DNA from: JABDJL01 sp963664065
GTDB taxonomy: Bacteria; Pseudomonadota; Gammaproteobacteria; Xanthomonadales; SZUA-36
Direction: 5' to 3'
Assembly (NCBI GenBank): GCA_963664065.1
Contig: OY760942.1
Span: 1,550,001 to 1,614,000 of the forward strand
Length of the DNA: 64,000 bases
Under the pieces are notes generated by a model, which saw nothing but the letters and a program-made list of their open reading frames with translations, was not told the origin of the DNA and ran no database searches. The position numbers were made by a program, and so were the translations under genes. Positions 52,101-60,365 of this stretch are shown here, one piece after another. Positions within the stretch are counted from its first letter, which is position 1, and each line of letters starts with the position of its first letter.

Positions 52101-53358
52101 CGACCTGCGGCTTTCCTGGCAGGATGTGAGCGCCGTAACAGGCGAGACCCTGCTCGGTGCAGTTGGATTGGGCACCAGTACAGCAACTCCCGGAAAGGTC
52201 GGTATTATTCCCATCTATTTCAATCGAAACGGCATAGCTGATCCGAAAACGTTCCCATTGTTTGACGGCGTCGATCACAAGTTTGCCCTGGGTGGCCTGG
52301 CAGATCACAACAGGATGTTTTTCGATGTGCCGGCCGGCGCTACCGGCTTAACCGTCACGGCCTCCGGTGAGAGTGATTTACAAAACAACGGCCTGGTCAT
52401 TGATCTGCACCGCGTTGAATTTGACAACGCATTCTCCGAAGCACCATTTGCCGCCGACGCCCCCGGAGGAGCGCCTGATGCGACTGCATCCGGTTCCGGC
52501 GGCAACGGGCCCGAGTTGATGATGAGTGGCGGCATCCTGCAGCCCGGTCGCTTTTATACGGTGATTCGCAATGCCAACCCGACTGCAAGCTCCGTCACCG
52601 TGAGGGCGGAAGTGACATTTGACCAGGTCAATAATCCCGTGAACGGCAACCTCCTTGTTTCCGTAAATCGTGGAGGAATCTCCCAGGGCATAGATTATCA
52701 ACCCATTGGCCCTTCCCGCGGTTTGCTTTGGTATACCTTTACCGATAGCCATTTGCCTACCTGGTACCTGTCGGCGGGAGCAGCGCCGGTTGGCGACATC
52801 TGGAACGGAGACCTGCTGAGATTTACCAATAACGGCACAGTTGACCAGTTCACCAGGGTCGGAACAGTCGGCGTCAGCTCCCTGGCTGAAGGTGATTCCA
52901 TCTTCAGCTGGACATTGTTCGGTGAGTCCGGAAGTGAACGCATGGGAATTGTCACCGGTGCGGACACCAATCCCTGTCCGAGCATCGGTGGGCAAGCCAC
53001 CAGCATCAGCGGATTCTGGGGTAAAGCACAGGCGGGCCTGGGAGGTGCCAGTGTATTGCTGACCAATGCGGCACATGCTGAAATCCACTACCTGTACAGT
53101 GATTCCGGTCTGCCGTTCTGGTTACAGGCCACCGGGGCCAGCGGCGACGACCTGGTCATGAGCCAGTTCACGGGCAATTGCCCGTCCTGCGCGTCCAGCC
53201 CGGTATCCAGTGAAGATGTAGGGGTGTTGGGCTTCAATTTTGTCGGTGAATCAGCAGGTAACTGGACGCTGAATTACATGCTTAAGCCGCCGCTGTCTGG
53301 TGACATCAACCGCAATGATGCCGTGGTCAAGATTTCCGATGTGAGAGCCTGTGATTAG
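49189..53358 (+). CDS. Secreted S8 subtilase with PA insert and tandem C-terminal modules
   Basis: A 1389-residue serine protease. In order: signal peptide (about 1-28), I9-like inhibitor prodomain (about 40-155), and a subtilase domain with Asp190 (GVVIGVIDSGINWDH), His262 (NSGHGTHVSS) and Ser605 (SGTSMSSPH). A protease-associated domain is inserted at about 430-550, and an Fn3-like domain follows near 690-790. Several beta-sandwich regions come next, then two related C-terminal modules, near 1178 (LLWYTFTDSHLPTWYLSAGA) and 1298 (IHYLYSDSGLPFWLQATGAS). No sorting signal or membrane anchor is evident at the end. Probably an extracellular protease. Its TAG stop abuts inverted-repeat element copy C. 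Confidence 0.92.
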   Translation: MKQGSKSLAVILGLALALLIVSMPLAAKSPSANRSSNDRSTYIVILEQPSLAEWHRDRLDSPVFSPEAGSSRGKAPSRRLNARSADAQAYLGLLDEGFEKFRGDATLAIGRELKTRRRYRTALNGFSASLTAEEAQELLSLPQVRALEPDLKHKLHTDAGPAWLKADDIWNGVGSIPARSGEGVVIGVIDSGINWDHFSFSDPGGYAGSHDFINPYGSQLGLCSEPAVLCNDHLVGVYDFVTDDPDTVVAEENTMGEDNSGHGTHVSSIAAGNILQHTNNGITFVVSGVARFSNIVSYRVCYIGDPNDTEDGGCNGEDIVAAIDQAVTDGVDVINYSLGTGNPTISPWGGSVSIAFLNAFGAGIFVVSAAGNEGPAPSSIGYPANAPWISAAGNATHNRIVGAALEGLIGGDTPPPNGIFGATLIGTSGFRDIVHARDFGNSACGTGAPELGPKCDDYTGASSPFAPGTFNGEIVVCDRQGTHGRIEKGKNLHLAGAGGMILANTDLDGGSLRSDLHCLPAIHIGNLDGNDLRTWLDSGSGHKGSISGFDRIVDHSLGDQVVSSSSRGPSVAPVDVLKPNVIAPGSSILGAYLDGNSFAFLSGTSMSSPHIAGSAALLLSVHGNWTPSMIASALETTATPDRAYNFNGTDATPHDRGVGRPQLDLAANAGLYLNESVADFFSANPNLGGEPRDLNLPTLTDANCEGTCSFTRTVTDLMGGGTWAATATGFPPGTSASITPPGFSLGSGGSRTLTIDVDVSDSSVIGFWVYGGITLSAAGAPDTVLPVTVFSTGGELPLEINIFSDQNSGAQDFTLDGLAQMPQATFTSGGLLRPQVDSQFLVQDPTRNDPYDGGTGVLTIFHEVPEGTFWFHAESLDSTAPDVDLFVGRDNNEDGIADSNEEICSSSTPNDLELCDILNPTPGDYWIIGQNWVGSGAGTDEVFIESAVIGPGSDFPLAATGPGIIPRGAAFDLRLSWQDVSAVTGETLLGAVGLGTSTATPGKVGIIPIYFNRNGIADPKTFPLFDGVDHKFALGGLADHNRMFFDVPAGATGLTVTASGESDLQNNGLVIDLHRVEFDNAFSEAPFAADAPGGAPDATASGSGGNGPELMMSGGILQPGRFYTVIRNANPTASSVTVRAEVTFDQVNNPVNGNLLVSVNRGGISQGIDYQPIGPSRGLLWYTFTDSHLPTWYLSAGAAPVGDIWNGDLLRFTNNGTVDQFTRVGTVGVSSLAEGDSIFSWTLFGESGSERMGIVTGADTNPCPSIGGQATSISGFWGKAQAGLGGASVLLTNAAHAEIHYLYSDSGLPFWLQATGASGDDLVMSQFTGNCPSCASSPVSSEDVGVLGFNFVGESAGNWTLNYMLKPPLSGDINRNDAVVKISDVRACD

Positions 53359-53516
53359 GAGTCTGTCGGACTTAACATGATCTACTGCGAAAAATCCGTT
53401 GTGGCCAGATTTCCAGCTCTTTGTCGTTAAATAACGGTGCTATTCTCCTCAAAAGACCAAGAAATCTGACTCAAATCGACTTTCTCTCGCTACGATCGGT
53501 CAAATCCAACAGGCTC
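53359..53516. repeat. MITE-like inverted-repeat element, probable copy C
   Basis: Left end GAGTCTGTCGGACTTAA (53359-53375) and right end TCAAATCCAACAGGCTC (53500-53516) are inverted repeats matching at 13 of 17 positions. They bound 158 bp, the size of copies A (165) and B (164). The interior has the same kind of mini-palindrome (AATAACGGTGCTATT, 53431 region) but has diverged more than A from B. It lies between convergent genes, starts one base after the subtilase stop and extends over the last codons of kmo. Confidence 0.5.
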
Positions 53517-54889
53517 CCCGCCGGTTCGCTGATTTCGTTCAGTTGGTTTTCAATGAGGCGGGCAGCTAGTTCGAAATCCACATCCTTCAGGGATTCAGTC
53601 CCGGCAAGCAGTTGATCCAGGATGTTCGCCTGGTGTTCCCCTCGCCGGTAAACCTGTGCATAGGGCAGACGGTGAAACATCACCAGTGAATAACGCGCAA
53701 TGAATCGTTGCGGAAATCTGCGTTCCAGTTCGTGCTCCAATTCCTTCCTGAGCAGGAAACCGGGGTCGCGGACCGATTCCCGCATAATCTGGTAGTTTTC
53801 AAGTGCCATGTCGGCAATGGCATTGGCATGAGCGATACGTCGCTCCTGGAAGCGGTGAAAAACGGTTTCCCATTCCTGGTTTTTGTCCTGAAGGCAATCC
53901 ATCAGTTCGGTACAGTCTTCGAAAGCCGCGTTCATGCCCTGGCCGTGAAACGGTACAACAGCATGTGCTGCATCACCGATCAGCAGGGCTATATCCCGGT
54001 GATACCACTTTTTGCAACGCACGGTACCGAGCAAGCCGACAGGATTGTCGCGAAAATCTGCTTCGAGATCACTCAGCAGCGCCATGGCATCCGGAAACTG
54101 CTGTTGCATGAACTGTTGCTGGCTTTGCCAGTCTTCAAGATGTTCAAATCCCGGATCTTCATGCTTGGATAAAAACAGGGTTACGGTAAAACTCCCGCCG
54201 GAATTGGGCAGGGCAATTAACATGAATCCCCCCCTCGGCCAAATGTGCAACGCGTTTGAGTCCATCATGAACCCGCCGTTTTTACCGGGTGGTATGGTCA
54301 ATTCGCGGTAACCATGCTCCAGCGGTTCCGCGCTGACGCCGAGATCGGCCACTCTTTCCATCGCTTTGCGAACAGCCGAACCGCCGCCATCCGCCCCGAT
54401 CAAAACATTGAACTCATGGGTGTGCGGGTTCTCACCACCACTGGCGGAGCAGGCTATTTTTCGGTAATCCCAGTCCACACCGGTCAACTTGTGATCAAAG
54501 AAAATACGCACCTTGTTGCTGGCCTCGGCGTCATCCAGCATGGTGCGGTTCAATTCGACGCGGTGCGTTGACCAGATGACTTCTGACTCGTCCTTCCCAT
54601 ATTCCTGCAATGTGAGCATTCCATCAGGTGCGTGCAGCATCCTGCCACGCATCGGGATCGTAAAGCGGTCAACCTTGTCAATCAGCCCGGCCATTTTCAA
54701 AGCGTGCCGGCCACGTTCAGCCAGTGCCAGGTTGATGGATCGTCCCGCAGAGGCTCGCCCTTTTCTCGGGTCGGGATTGCGTTCAAAGAGTTCTACGTCA
54801 AATCCTTTTCGGGCCAGGAGTATCGATAACAGAGGTCCTGCAAGGCCGGCGCCGGCAATGGTGATTTTTTGCGTGTCGCAAACTTTCAT
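53471..54889 (-). CDS. kmo: Kynurenine 3-monooxygenase
   Basis: FAD/NADPH hydroxylase converting L-kynurenine to 3-hydroxykynurenine in tryptophan breakdown. The 472-residue protein has ITIAGAGLAGPLLSILLARKG, then RASAGRSINLALAERGRHAL, VLIGADGGGSAVRKAM and ALLIGDAAHAVVPFHGQGMNAAFED, all typical of KMO. The C-terminal RYSLVMFHRLPYAQVYRRGE is the family tail. ATG 54889 overlaps the formamidase-like stop (ATGA); a longer reading from 54907 is inside that gene. The last 14 or so residues after AGS appear to be encoded by repeat copy C. Confidence 0.93.
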   Translation of the reverse strand: MKVCDTQKITIAGAGLAGPLLSILLARKGFDVELFERNPDPRKGRASAGRSINLALAERGRHALKMAGLIDKVDRFTIPMRGRMLHAPDGMLTLQEYGKDESEVIWSTHRVELNRTMLDDAEASNKVRIFFDHKLTGVDWDYRKIACSASGGENPHTHEFNVLIGADGGGSAVRKAMERVADLGVSAEPLEHGYRELTIPPGKNGGFMMDSNALHIWPRGGFMLIALPNSGGSFTVTLFLSKHEDPGFEHLEDWQSQQQFMQQQFPDAMALLSDLEADFRDNPVGLLGTVRCKKWYHRDIALLIGDAAHAVVPFHGQGMNAAFEDCTELMDCLQDKNQEWETVFHRFQERRIAHANAIADMALENYQIMRESVRDPGFLLRKELEHELERRFPQRFIARYSLVMFHRLPYAQVYRRGEHQANILDQLLAGTESLKDVDFELAARLIENQLNEISEPAGSLLDLTDRSERKSI

Positions 54890-55725
54890 GTGGTCTGTTC
54901 TCGCCACGGTGTAATCTCCACCGGATAAATAATCGGCCGGCTACTGGTTGCATCCGCAGCAAGGGGTTGGAGTTCAAGGTGTAGCCAGTAATTTCCGTCG
55001 ACAATGTCACCGGGTACATAGATCATTTCAGTCACACTTCGCGACCGTGGATCGAACCGGGTGACGGAGTTTTTTACATCCAGGCCCCACCATCGTCGAT
55101 GATTGCTTAGCCGGCCGCCATCGTTGGCCCGGTCCAATGAAGGTGTGTCCAGTAACAGGTGTTTTAATTCCTGATCGGACAGCCAATTGATTGCCTCATT
55201 ACTCAGTACAGGGTAGGAGGGTTTGAGCGCGTAGTCGCGGGTCATTTTCTCTGGTTCGTTGGGTAATGTGCGAATGACCAGTGCATCGGCTAAAAGGTCA
55301 ATTGAACTGTCCAGTTGTTGAAGAAGCTCTTCTAGCGTAAGAAGAATTTCGTCCATTCCCAGGGCAACCGGGTAGGACTCCCGGCTGTTTTCAGCCCGGT
55401 TTCCCTCCAGGGTGACAAGCTGTGCAAGGCATGGCTGTTGATCAATAACATCCAGTACATTGGCTGCTGACTTATCCAGGTGCGCTCTGCACTCTGTGTG
55501 AGTACCATGGCAATGTGGCACGAACTCCAGTACTTCGGCGTTGCAACTACCGCCGAGGGAGACATCTCCGATGTAATCGCCCACGCGCAATGGGCTCGAT
55601 CGTGCCGGTGCGCCTGCGAAAAACGAAGGTTGGGGACCATGTGGATCCAGCGTAATAGCCAGCGAACGGCCTGCGGAGAAATCAATGCTCAAACGGAATT
55701 CGTGCCATTGCAGTTCGGCAATCAA
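54886..55725 (-). CDS. Cyclase-family hydrolase, probable kynurenine formamidase
   Basis: A 279-residue metal-dependent hydrolase of the KynB/cyclase family. The signature is FVPHCHGTHTECRAHL (residues about 67-82, the HGTHxExxxH metal site), with a later PVLSNEAINWLSDQELKHLLLDTPS region. Standard KynB proteins are about 210 residues with HxGTHxDxPxH, so this is a longer variant. Its translational coupling to kmo makes N-formylkynurenine the likely substrate, supplying kynurenine to Kmo. No tryptophan dioxygenase or kynureninase is in the window. Confidence 0.75.
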   Translation of the reverse strand: MIAELQWHEFRLSIDFSAGRSLAITLDPHGPQPSFFAGAPARSSPLRVGDYIGDVSLGGSCNAEVLEFVPHCHGTHTECRAHLDKSAANVLDVIDQQPCLAQLVTLEGNRAENSRESYPVALGMDEILLTLEELLQQLDSSIDLLADALVIRTLPNEPEKMTRDYALKPSYPVLSNEAINWLSDQELKHLLLDTPSLDRANDGGRLSNHRRWWGLDVKNSVTRFDPRSRSVTEMIYVPGDIVDGNYWLHLELQPLAADATSSRPIIYPVEITPWREQTT

Positions 55726-55871
55726 TGAAAACTACCCCCGGCGATTGCTTGCTGCCTGCCAGTGCGATCATGGGCAAAAACTTTAGTATTGAGCATTTCA
55801 ATTTTCCTGATTTAGAAAGATTATAAGTTTGTCTGAATAAAGTATCGATCAAGCATGCATAATTTCTGAAA

Positions 55872-56894
55872 ATGAATCGTAGTGATTTCACATTTGAACT
55901 GCCAAGGAGACAAATCGCACAGGCACCATTGTCCAGCCGAACTGCGAGCCGGCTGCTGCACCTGGACAGGTCCGATGGAAAGATCCTGGACATGCAGTTC
56001 GCTGACTTGGCTGCTTCTCTTGAACCTGAAGACCTGCTGGTGCGGAATAACACTCGCGTGATTCCCGCGCGGATGTTTGCACACAAGGAGAGCGGAGGCA
56101 GTGTGGAAGTACTGCTTGAAAGGCTGATTTCTGACCGACGTTGCATTGCCCAGCTTCGCGCCAGCAAATCCCTGCGTCCCGGTGCCAGCTTGGTTTTGGA
56201 AAACGGAACAGTGCTTTGCGTTACCGGCAGGCAGGATTCGTTTTTTGAGCTGGAAATAGAGCAGGGCAGAGGTGGCCTGGCAGCCCAGCTGCATGAGGTC
56301 GGCCATATGCCCTTGCCACCCTATATTCAGCGCGAAGACGGGGCGCTGGATCGAGAGCGCTACCAGACCGTCTATGCTTCGAGCCCGGGGGCAGTGGCAG
56401 CCCCGACCGCCGGGCTGCATTTTGATGAGGATCTGCTCAATGAAATTAATGAATTGGGCGTCGAATCCGCAGAAGTCACACTTCATGTGGGTGCCGGTAC
56501 ATTTCAGCCGGTACGCACCGATCAGATTGAAGACCACAAGATGCATGCCGAATATCTCGAAGTCAGCGAGCAATGTTGCGAGGCAGTAAAAGCAGCCAGA
56601 AAGAGAGGCTCCAGGATAATTGCCGTAGGCACTACCACGGTAAGAAGCCTTGAGACCGCTGCAGCCAATGGCGAGATGAGCGCATATTCAGGCGACAGCC
56701 GACTGTTCATATATCCAGGCTACAAATTCAGGGTTGTCGACGCAATGCTTACGAATTTCCACCTTCCCGAGTCCACATTATTGATGCTGGTTTGCGCTTT
56801 TGCCGGCACGTCTGAAACCCTGGCAGCTTATCGCCACGCGGTGCGGCAAGGCTATCGCTTTTACAGCTATGGCGATGCGATGATGGTGGCATGA
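55872..56894 (+). CDS. queA: S-adenosylmethionine:tRNA ribosyltransferase-isomerase
   Basis: Adds the cyclopentene ring of queuosine, as epoxyqueuosine, using SAM. The 340-residue protein has the family signatures FELPRRQIAQAPLSSRTASR, LVRNNTRVIPARMFAHKESG, RYQTVYASSPGAVAAPTAGLHFDE and DAMLTNFHLPESTLLMLVCAFAG. It overlaps tgt by 4 bp. The order queA-tgt-yajC-secD-secF is the classic gammaproteobacterial one. Confidence 0.97.
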   Translation: MNRSDFTFELPRRQIAQAPLSSRTASRLLHLDRSDGKILDMQFADLAASLEPEDLLVRNNTRVIPARMFAHKESGGSVEVLLERLISDRRCIAQLRASKSLRPGASLVLENGTVLCVTGRQDSFFELEIEQGRGGLAAQLHEVGHMPLPPYIQREDGALDRERYQTVYASSPGAVAAPTAGLHFDEDLLNEINELGVESAEVTLHVGAGTFQPVRTDQIEDHKMHAEYLEVSEQCCEAVKAARKRGSRIIAVGTTTVRSLETAAANGEMSAYSGDSRLFIYPGYKFRVVDAMLTNFHLPESTLLMLVCAFAGTSETLAAYRHAVRQGYRFYSYGDAMMVA

Positions 56895-57997
56895 ATTTCG
56901 AACTACTGGCCAATGATGGAAAAGCGCGACGCGGTCGGCTTCAGTTTGGCCGTGGCGAAGTTGCAACCCCGGCATTTATGCCGGTCGGTACCTATGGTTC
57001 CGTAAAGGCCATGACACCCGAGGCTATTCGTGAAACCGGTGCAGACATTATTCTCGGCAACACCTTTCACCTGATGCTCAGGCCCGGTACTGATGTCATC
57101 GCCGGACATGGCGGCCTGCATGACTTCATTAACTGGCAGCGCCCGATCCTGACCGACTCCGGGGGCTTCCAGGTCTGGAGCCTGGCCCATCGTCGCGAAA
57201 TCACGGAACAGGGAGTGACTTTCGCCTCGCCGGTGGATGGTTCAAAGGTATTCATGGGGCCCGAGGAGTCCATGGCGGTACAGCAGGCCCTGGGCTCGGA
57301 TATTGTGATGTCATTTGATGAATGCACTCCTTACCCCGCCGCTCATGACGAAGCAGCGCTTTCCATGCAATTGTCGATGCGCTGGGCTGAAAGATCAAAA
57401 AAAGCGCACGGGAAAAATCCTGCAGCATTGTTTGGAATTGTACAGGGCGGTATGTACGAGGACCTGAGGGTGGAATCGGCAGGCAGCCTGGCCCGAATAG
57501 GATTCGACGGTTATGCAATTGGCGGATTGTCGGTCGGCGAACCGTTGGAGCAAAGGGAACAGGTGATGGACTTCACCCTCTCGGAACTGCCCGACGACAA
57601 GCCGCGGTACCTGATGGGCGTGGGGCGTCCGGAAGACATTATCGAGGCGGTGCGTCGCGGGGTGGATATGTTCGATTGTGTGCTGCCGACAAGAAATGCC
57701 CGCAACGGGTATCTCTTTACCCGTAAAGGAACGTTGAAGATACGCAATGCCCGTTTCCGCATGGATACCCGGCCCATTGATCCGGAATGTGAATGCTATA
57801 CCTGCAAAAATTATTCCCGGGCTTATCTCAAACACCTGGACCGCTGCAACGAGATTTTGGCTTCAATGCTGGCGACAATACACAATCTGTGGTTCTACCA
57901 GGAATTGATGCGGAGCCTGAGATCGGCAATCGAAGCAGGTGAGTTGAAAGCACGTAAAAGTGAGCTTCTTGAAGGGCTGTCGAAGGGTCCTGAATGA
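56891..57997 (+). CDS. tgt: Queuine tRNA-ribosyltransferase
   Basis: Exchanges guanine 34 for preQ1 in GUN-anticodon tRNAs, the step before QueA. The 368-residue protein has GEVATPAFMPVGTYGSVKAM, the catalytic region LTDSGGFQVWSLAHRR, GIVQGGMYEDLR, GYAIGGLSVGEP and MFDCVLPTRNARNGYLFT. The zinc site is PECECYTCKNYSRAYLKHL with C-x-C-x-x-C and a distant His. It overlaps the queA stop. Confidence 0.97.
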   Translation: MNFELLANDGKARRGRLQFGRGEVATPAFMPVGTYGSVKAMTPEAIRETGADIILGNTFHLMLRPGTDVIAGHGGLHDFINWQRPILTDSGGFQVWSLAHRREITEQGVTFASPVDGSKVFMGPEESMAVQQALGSDIVMSFDECTPYPAAHDEAALSMQLSMRWAERSKKAHGKNPAALFGIVQGGMYEDLRVESAGSLARIGFDGYAIGGLSVGEPLEQREQVMDFTLSELPDDKPRYLMGVGRPEDIIEAVRRGVDMFDCVLPTRNARNGYLFTRKGTLKIRNARFRMDTRPIDPECECYTCKNYSRAYLKHLDRCNEILASMLATIHNLWFYQELMRSLRSAIEAGELKARKSELLEGLSKGPE

Positions 57998-58035
57998 AGT
58001 CCTGAACAGGCCCTAATCAGATCAACCGAATAAGC

Positions 58036-58093
58036 TATAATGACGCGCTTTTTGCGCACGCTGAAGGCTTGTGGTCGTGCCGAGCAGCGTGCG
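58036..58093 (+). promoter_or_regulatory. yajC leader: TATAAT box and long hairpin
   Basis: A perfect TATAAT (58036-58041) without a clear -35 box is followed by GCGC-TTTTT-GCGC. A 9-bp perfect inverted repeat, CGCACGCTG (58055-58063) with CAGCGTGCG (58085-58093), has a 21-base loop. The 173-bp space between tgt and yajC is long for this operon. Together these suggest a separate yajC-secDF promoter with a structured leader. A function for the hairpin is not shown. Confidence 0.45.
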
Positions 58094-58170
58094 AAAATCG
58101 GTCCCCAGGTTTGAATTGCCAGCCACCGGCCCCAAATAGACATTCAAGATAAATTTAAAAGAGGCTTTCC

Positions 58171-58494
58171 ATGGATTTCCTGATCTCGAGTGCCTACGCA
58201 CAAGACGCAGCATCGCAAGGCGGGTTGATGGGCTTTTTGCCCCTGATCCTGATTTTTGTCGTGTTTTATTTCATGTTGATACGGCCACAGATGAAACGTG
58301 CCAAGGAGCACAAGAAATTAGTGGTAGAACTTTCCAAGGGTGATGAGATCGTCACCAATGGCGGCATCCTGGGCAAAATCACAGACCTGAGTGACTCATT
58401 CGTAACGATGGAACTGGCTGATAATGTCAACATCAAAGTGCAGCGCCACGCGATCGCAAATGTGATGCCCAAGGGCACCATCAACTCAGCCTAG
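58171..58494 (+). CDS. yajC: Preprotein translocase subunit YajC
   Basis: Small accessory subunit of the SecDF-YajC complex that supports the SecYEG translocon. The 107-residue protein has one membrane helix (GFLPLILIFVVFYFMLIRPQ) and then the conserved soluble part KRAKEHKKLVVELSKGDEIVTNGGILGKI. The ATG follows AAGAGG by about 7 bp. secD begins 29 bp later. Confidence 0.97.
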   Translation: MDFLISSAYAQDAASQGGLMGFLPLILIFVVFYFMLIRPQMKRAKEHKKLVVELSKGDEIVTNGGILGKITDLSDSFVTMELADNVNIKVQRHAIANVMPKGTINSA

Positions 58495-58523
58495 TCAACC
58501 AATACGCCATCCAGGACTGATTT

Positions 58524-60356
58524 ATGAACCAGTATCCACTCTGGAAGTACATCCTGATTTTGCTGATTATCACGATCGGCACTATCTATGCCTTGCCGAA
58601 TTTGTATGGTGAGGATCCGGCAGTACAGATCACTTCAGCGCGAGGCTTTAATCTGCCCCTGGATTTGACCTCAATCATCGATAATTCGCTGGCTGACGAA
58701 CAGATTCCATACAAAAGCAGGGAACAGATTGGTAATCGCATTCTGTACCGGTTTCAAAACACCGAAGATCAATTAAGGGCTTCTGACGCCCTCCAGGAAG
58801 ACCTGGGAGCCCAATTTGTGACTGCATTGAACCTGGCCCACGCCACACCGGATGGACTCCGCGCGATTGGGGGTAAGCCGTTGACGCTGGGTCTTGATCT
58901 TCAGGGTGGTGTGCATTTCCTGATGCAGGTTGATATGGAAACGGCCCGCAGCCAGCAGCTGGATCGATATGTAGACGATATTCGTGCGTCACTGCGTGAT
59001 GAGCGGATCAGGTATGTGTCCGTACGCCGGGAAGGCAATGGTTTGCTGGTCCTGCTTCGCAGTGCCGAGGATCGTGACAGAACGATGAATATCATCCGCA
59101 GCAGCCAGAGTCTGCAGGGTCTCGACCTTAAGGAACTGGAAGCCGGTGAAACCTTTGGAATCTCTGCAACAGTTCAGGAAGCGCAACTGCTGGACCTTCA
59201 ACAGACAGCTTTGCAGCAAAACATTACTACCCTGCGAAACCGAGTTAACGAACTGGGTGTGGCCGAGCCGGTGATACAGCAGCAGGGCGCTGACCGTGTC
59301 GTCGTCCAGTTGCCGGGTGTGCAGGATACAGTTCAGGCCAAGAAGATTATCGGTGCTACAGCGACCCTTGAGTACCGAGCGGTAGATGAAGCCAATGACG
59401 CATATTCTGCAGCAGCAACCGGCCGCATCCCGCCGGAGTCCAGATTGTATACCGACCAGGCCGGACAGCCGGTTTTGCTTAAGAAGCGATTGATTGTATC
59501 CGGTGACCAGTTGATTCGTGCCTCGGGTGGATTTGATCAACAAACTGGCCAACCGATGGTGAGCGTGACCCTTGATGGTGTAGGTGCCGGGCGAATGTTG
59601 GATTTTACCCGCGATAACGTGGGCAACCGCATGGCAGTGCTGTATATCGAACAGAAACCCGGCGGACAAAGATTAGAAGAAGTCATCAGCGTCGCCGTAG
59701 TGCGCGAGCCGTTCGACAAACGATTTCAGACCACCGGTCTGGATTCCATTGGCGAGGCAACCCAACTTGCACTGCTGCTGCGCGCTGGCGCACTGGCGGC
59801 ACCGATGGAAATTGTTGAAGAACGAACAGTTGGCCCCAGCCTTGGCGCCGACAATATTGAGAAGGGCTTCAAGTCGGTCGTAATCGGCTTTGTGCTGGTA
59901 TTGATATTCATGGCTATCTACTACCGCGTGTTTGGACTTGTAGCCAACCTGGCCTTGTTTGCCAACCTGCTTTTACTGATCTCAATGCTATCCATGCTTG
60001 GTGCCACGCTGACCATGCCAGGCATAGCCGGTATCGTGCTGACGGTGGGTATGGCGGTGGATGCGAATGTTTTGATTTTTGAACGAATCCGCGAAGAATT
60101 GCGCAATGGCAATACCCCACAGTCGAGTATCCGGGCCGGTTATGAAAAAGCCTTTTCGACCATTGCAGACGCGAATATCACGACCCTGATTGCGGCTTTC
60201 GTTCTGTTCCTGTTCGGTACCGGGCCAATCAAGGGATTTGCAGTGACACTATCACTCGGCATCATGACATCCATGTTCACGGCCATCATGGGGACCCGTG
60301 CCGTTATAAACCTGATTTATGGCGGCCGAAAACGCGTGGGCAAGCTGGCGATCTAA
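58524..60356 (+). CDS. secD: Protein translocase subunit SecD
   Basis: Proton-motive-force-driven partner of SecF that completes protein export. The 610-residue protein has an N-terminal membrane helix (ILIILLIITIGTIYALPNLYG-like) and a large periplasmic domain with GLDLQGGVHFLMQVDMETA and RVNELGVAEPVIQQQGADRVVVQLPG. A C-terminal bundle of five helices has the VGMAVDANVLIFERIREEL motif carrying the proton-relay aspartate. A transporter of the RND type, complete and in operon context. Confidence 0.97.
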   Translation: MNQYPLWKYILILLIITIGTIYALPNLYGEDPAVQITSARGFNLPLDLTSIIDNSLADEQIPYKSREQIGNRILYRFQNTEDQLRASDALQEDLGAQFVTALNLAHATPDGLRAIGGKPLTLGLDLQGGVHFLMQVDMETARSQQLDRYVDDIRASLRDERIRYVSVRREGNGLLVLLRSAEDRDRTMNIIRSSQSLQGLDLKELEAGETFGISATVQEAQLLDLQQTALQQNITTLRNRVNELGVAEPVIQQQGADRVVVQLPGVQDTVQAKKIIGATATLEYRAVDEANDAYSAAATGRIPPESRLYTDQAGQPVLLKKRLIVSGDQLIRASGGFDQQTGQPMVSVTLDGVGAGRMLDFTRDNVGNRMAVLYIEQKPGGQRLEEVISVAVVREPFDKRFQTTGLDSIGEATQLALLLRAGALAAPMEIVEERTVGPSLGADNIEKGFKSVVIGFVLVLIFMAIYYRVFGLVANLALFANLLLLISMLSMLGATLTMPGIAGIVLTVGMAVDANVLIFERIREELRNGNTPQSSIRAGYEKAFSTIADANITTLIAAFVLFLFGTGPIKGFAVTLSLGIMTSMFTAIMGTRAVINLIYGGRKRVGKLAI

Positions 60357-60365
60357 GGGATTGAT

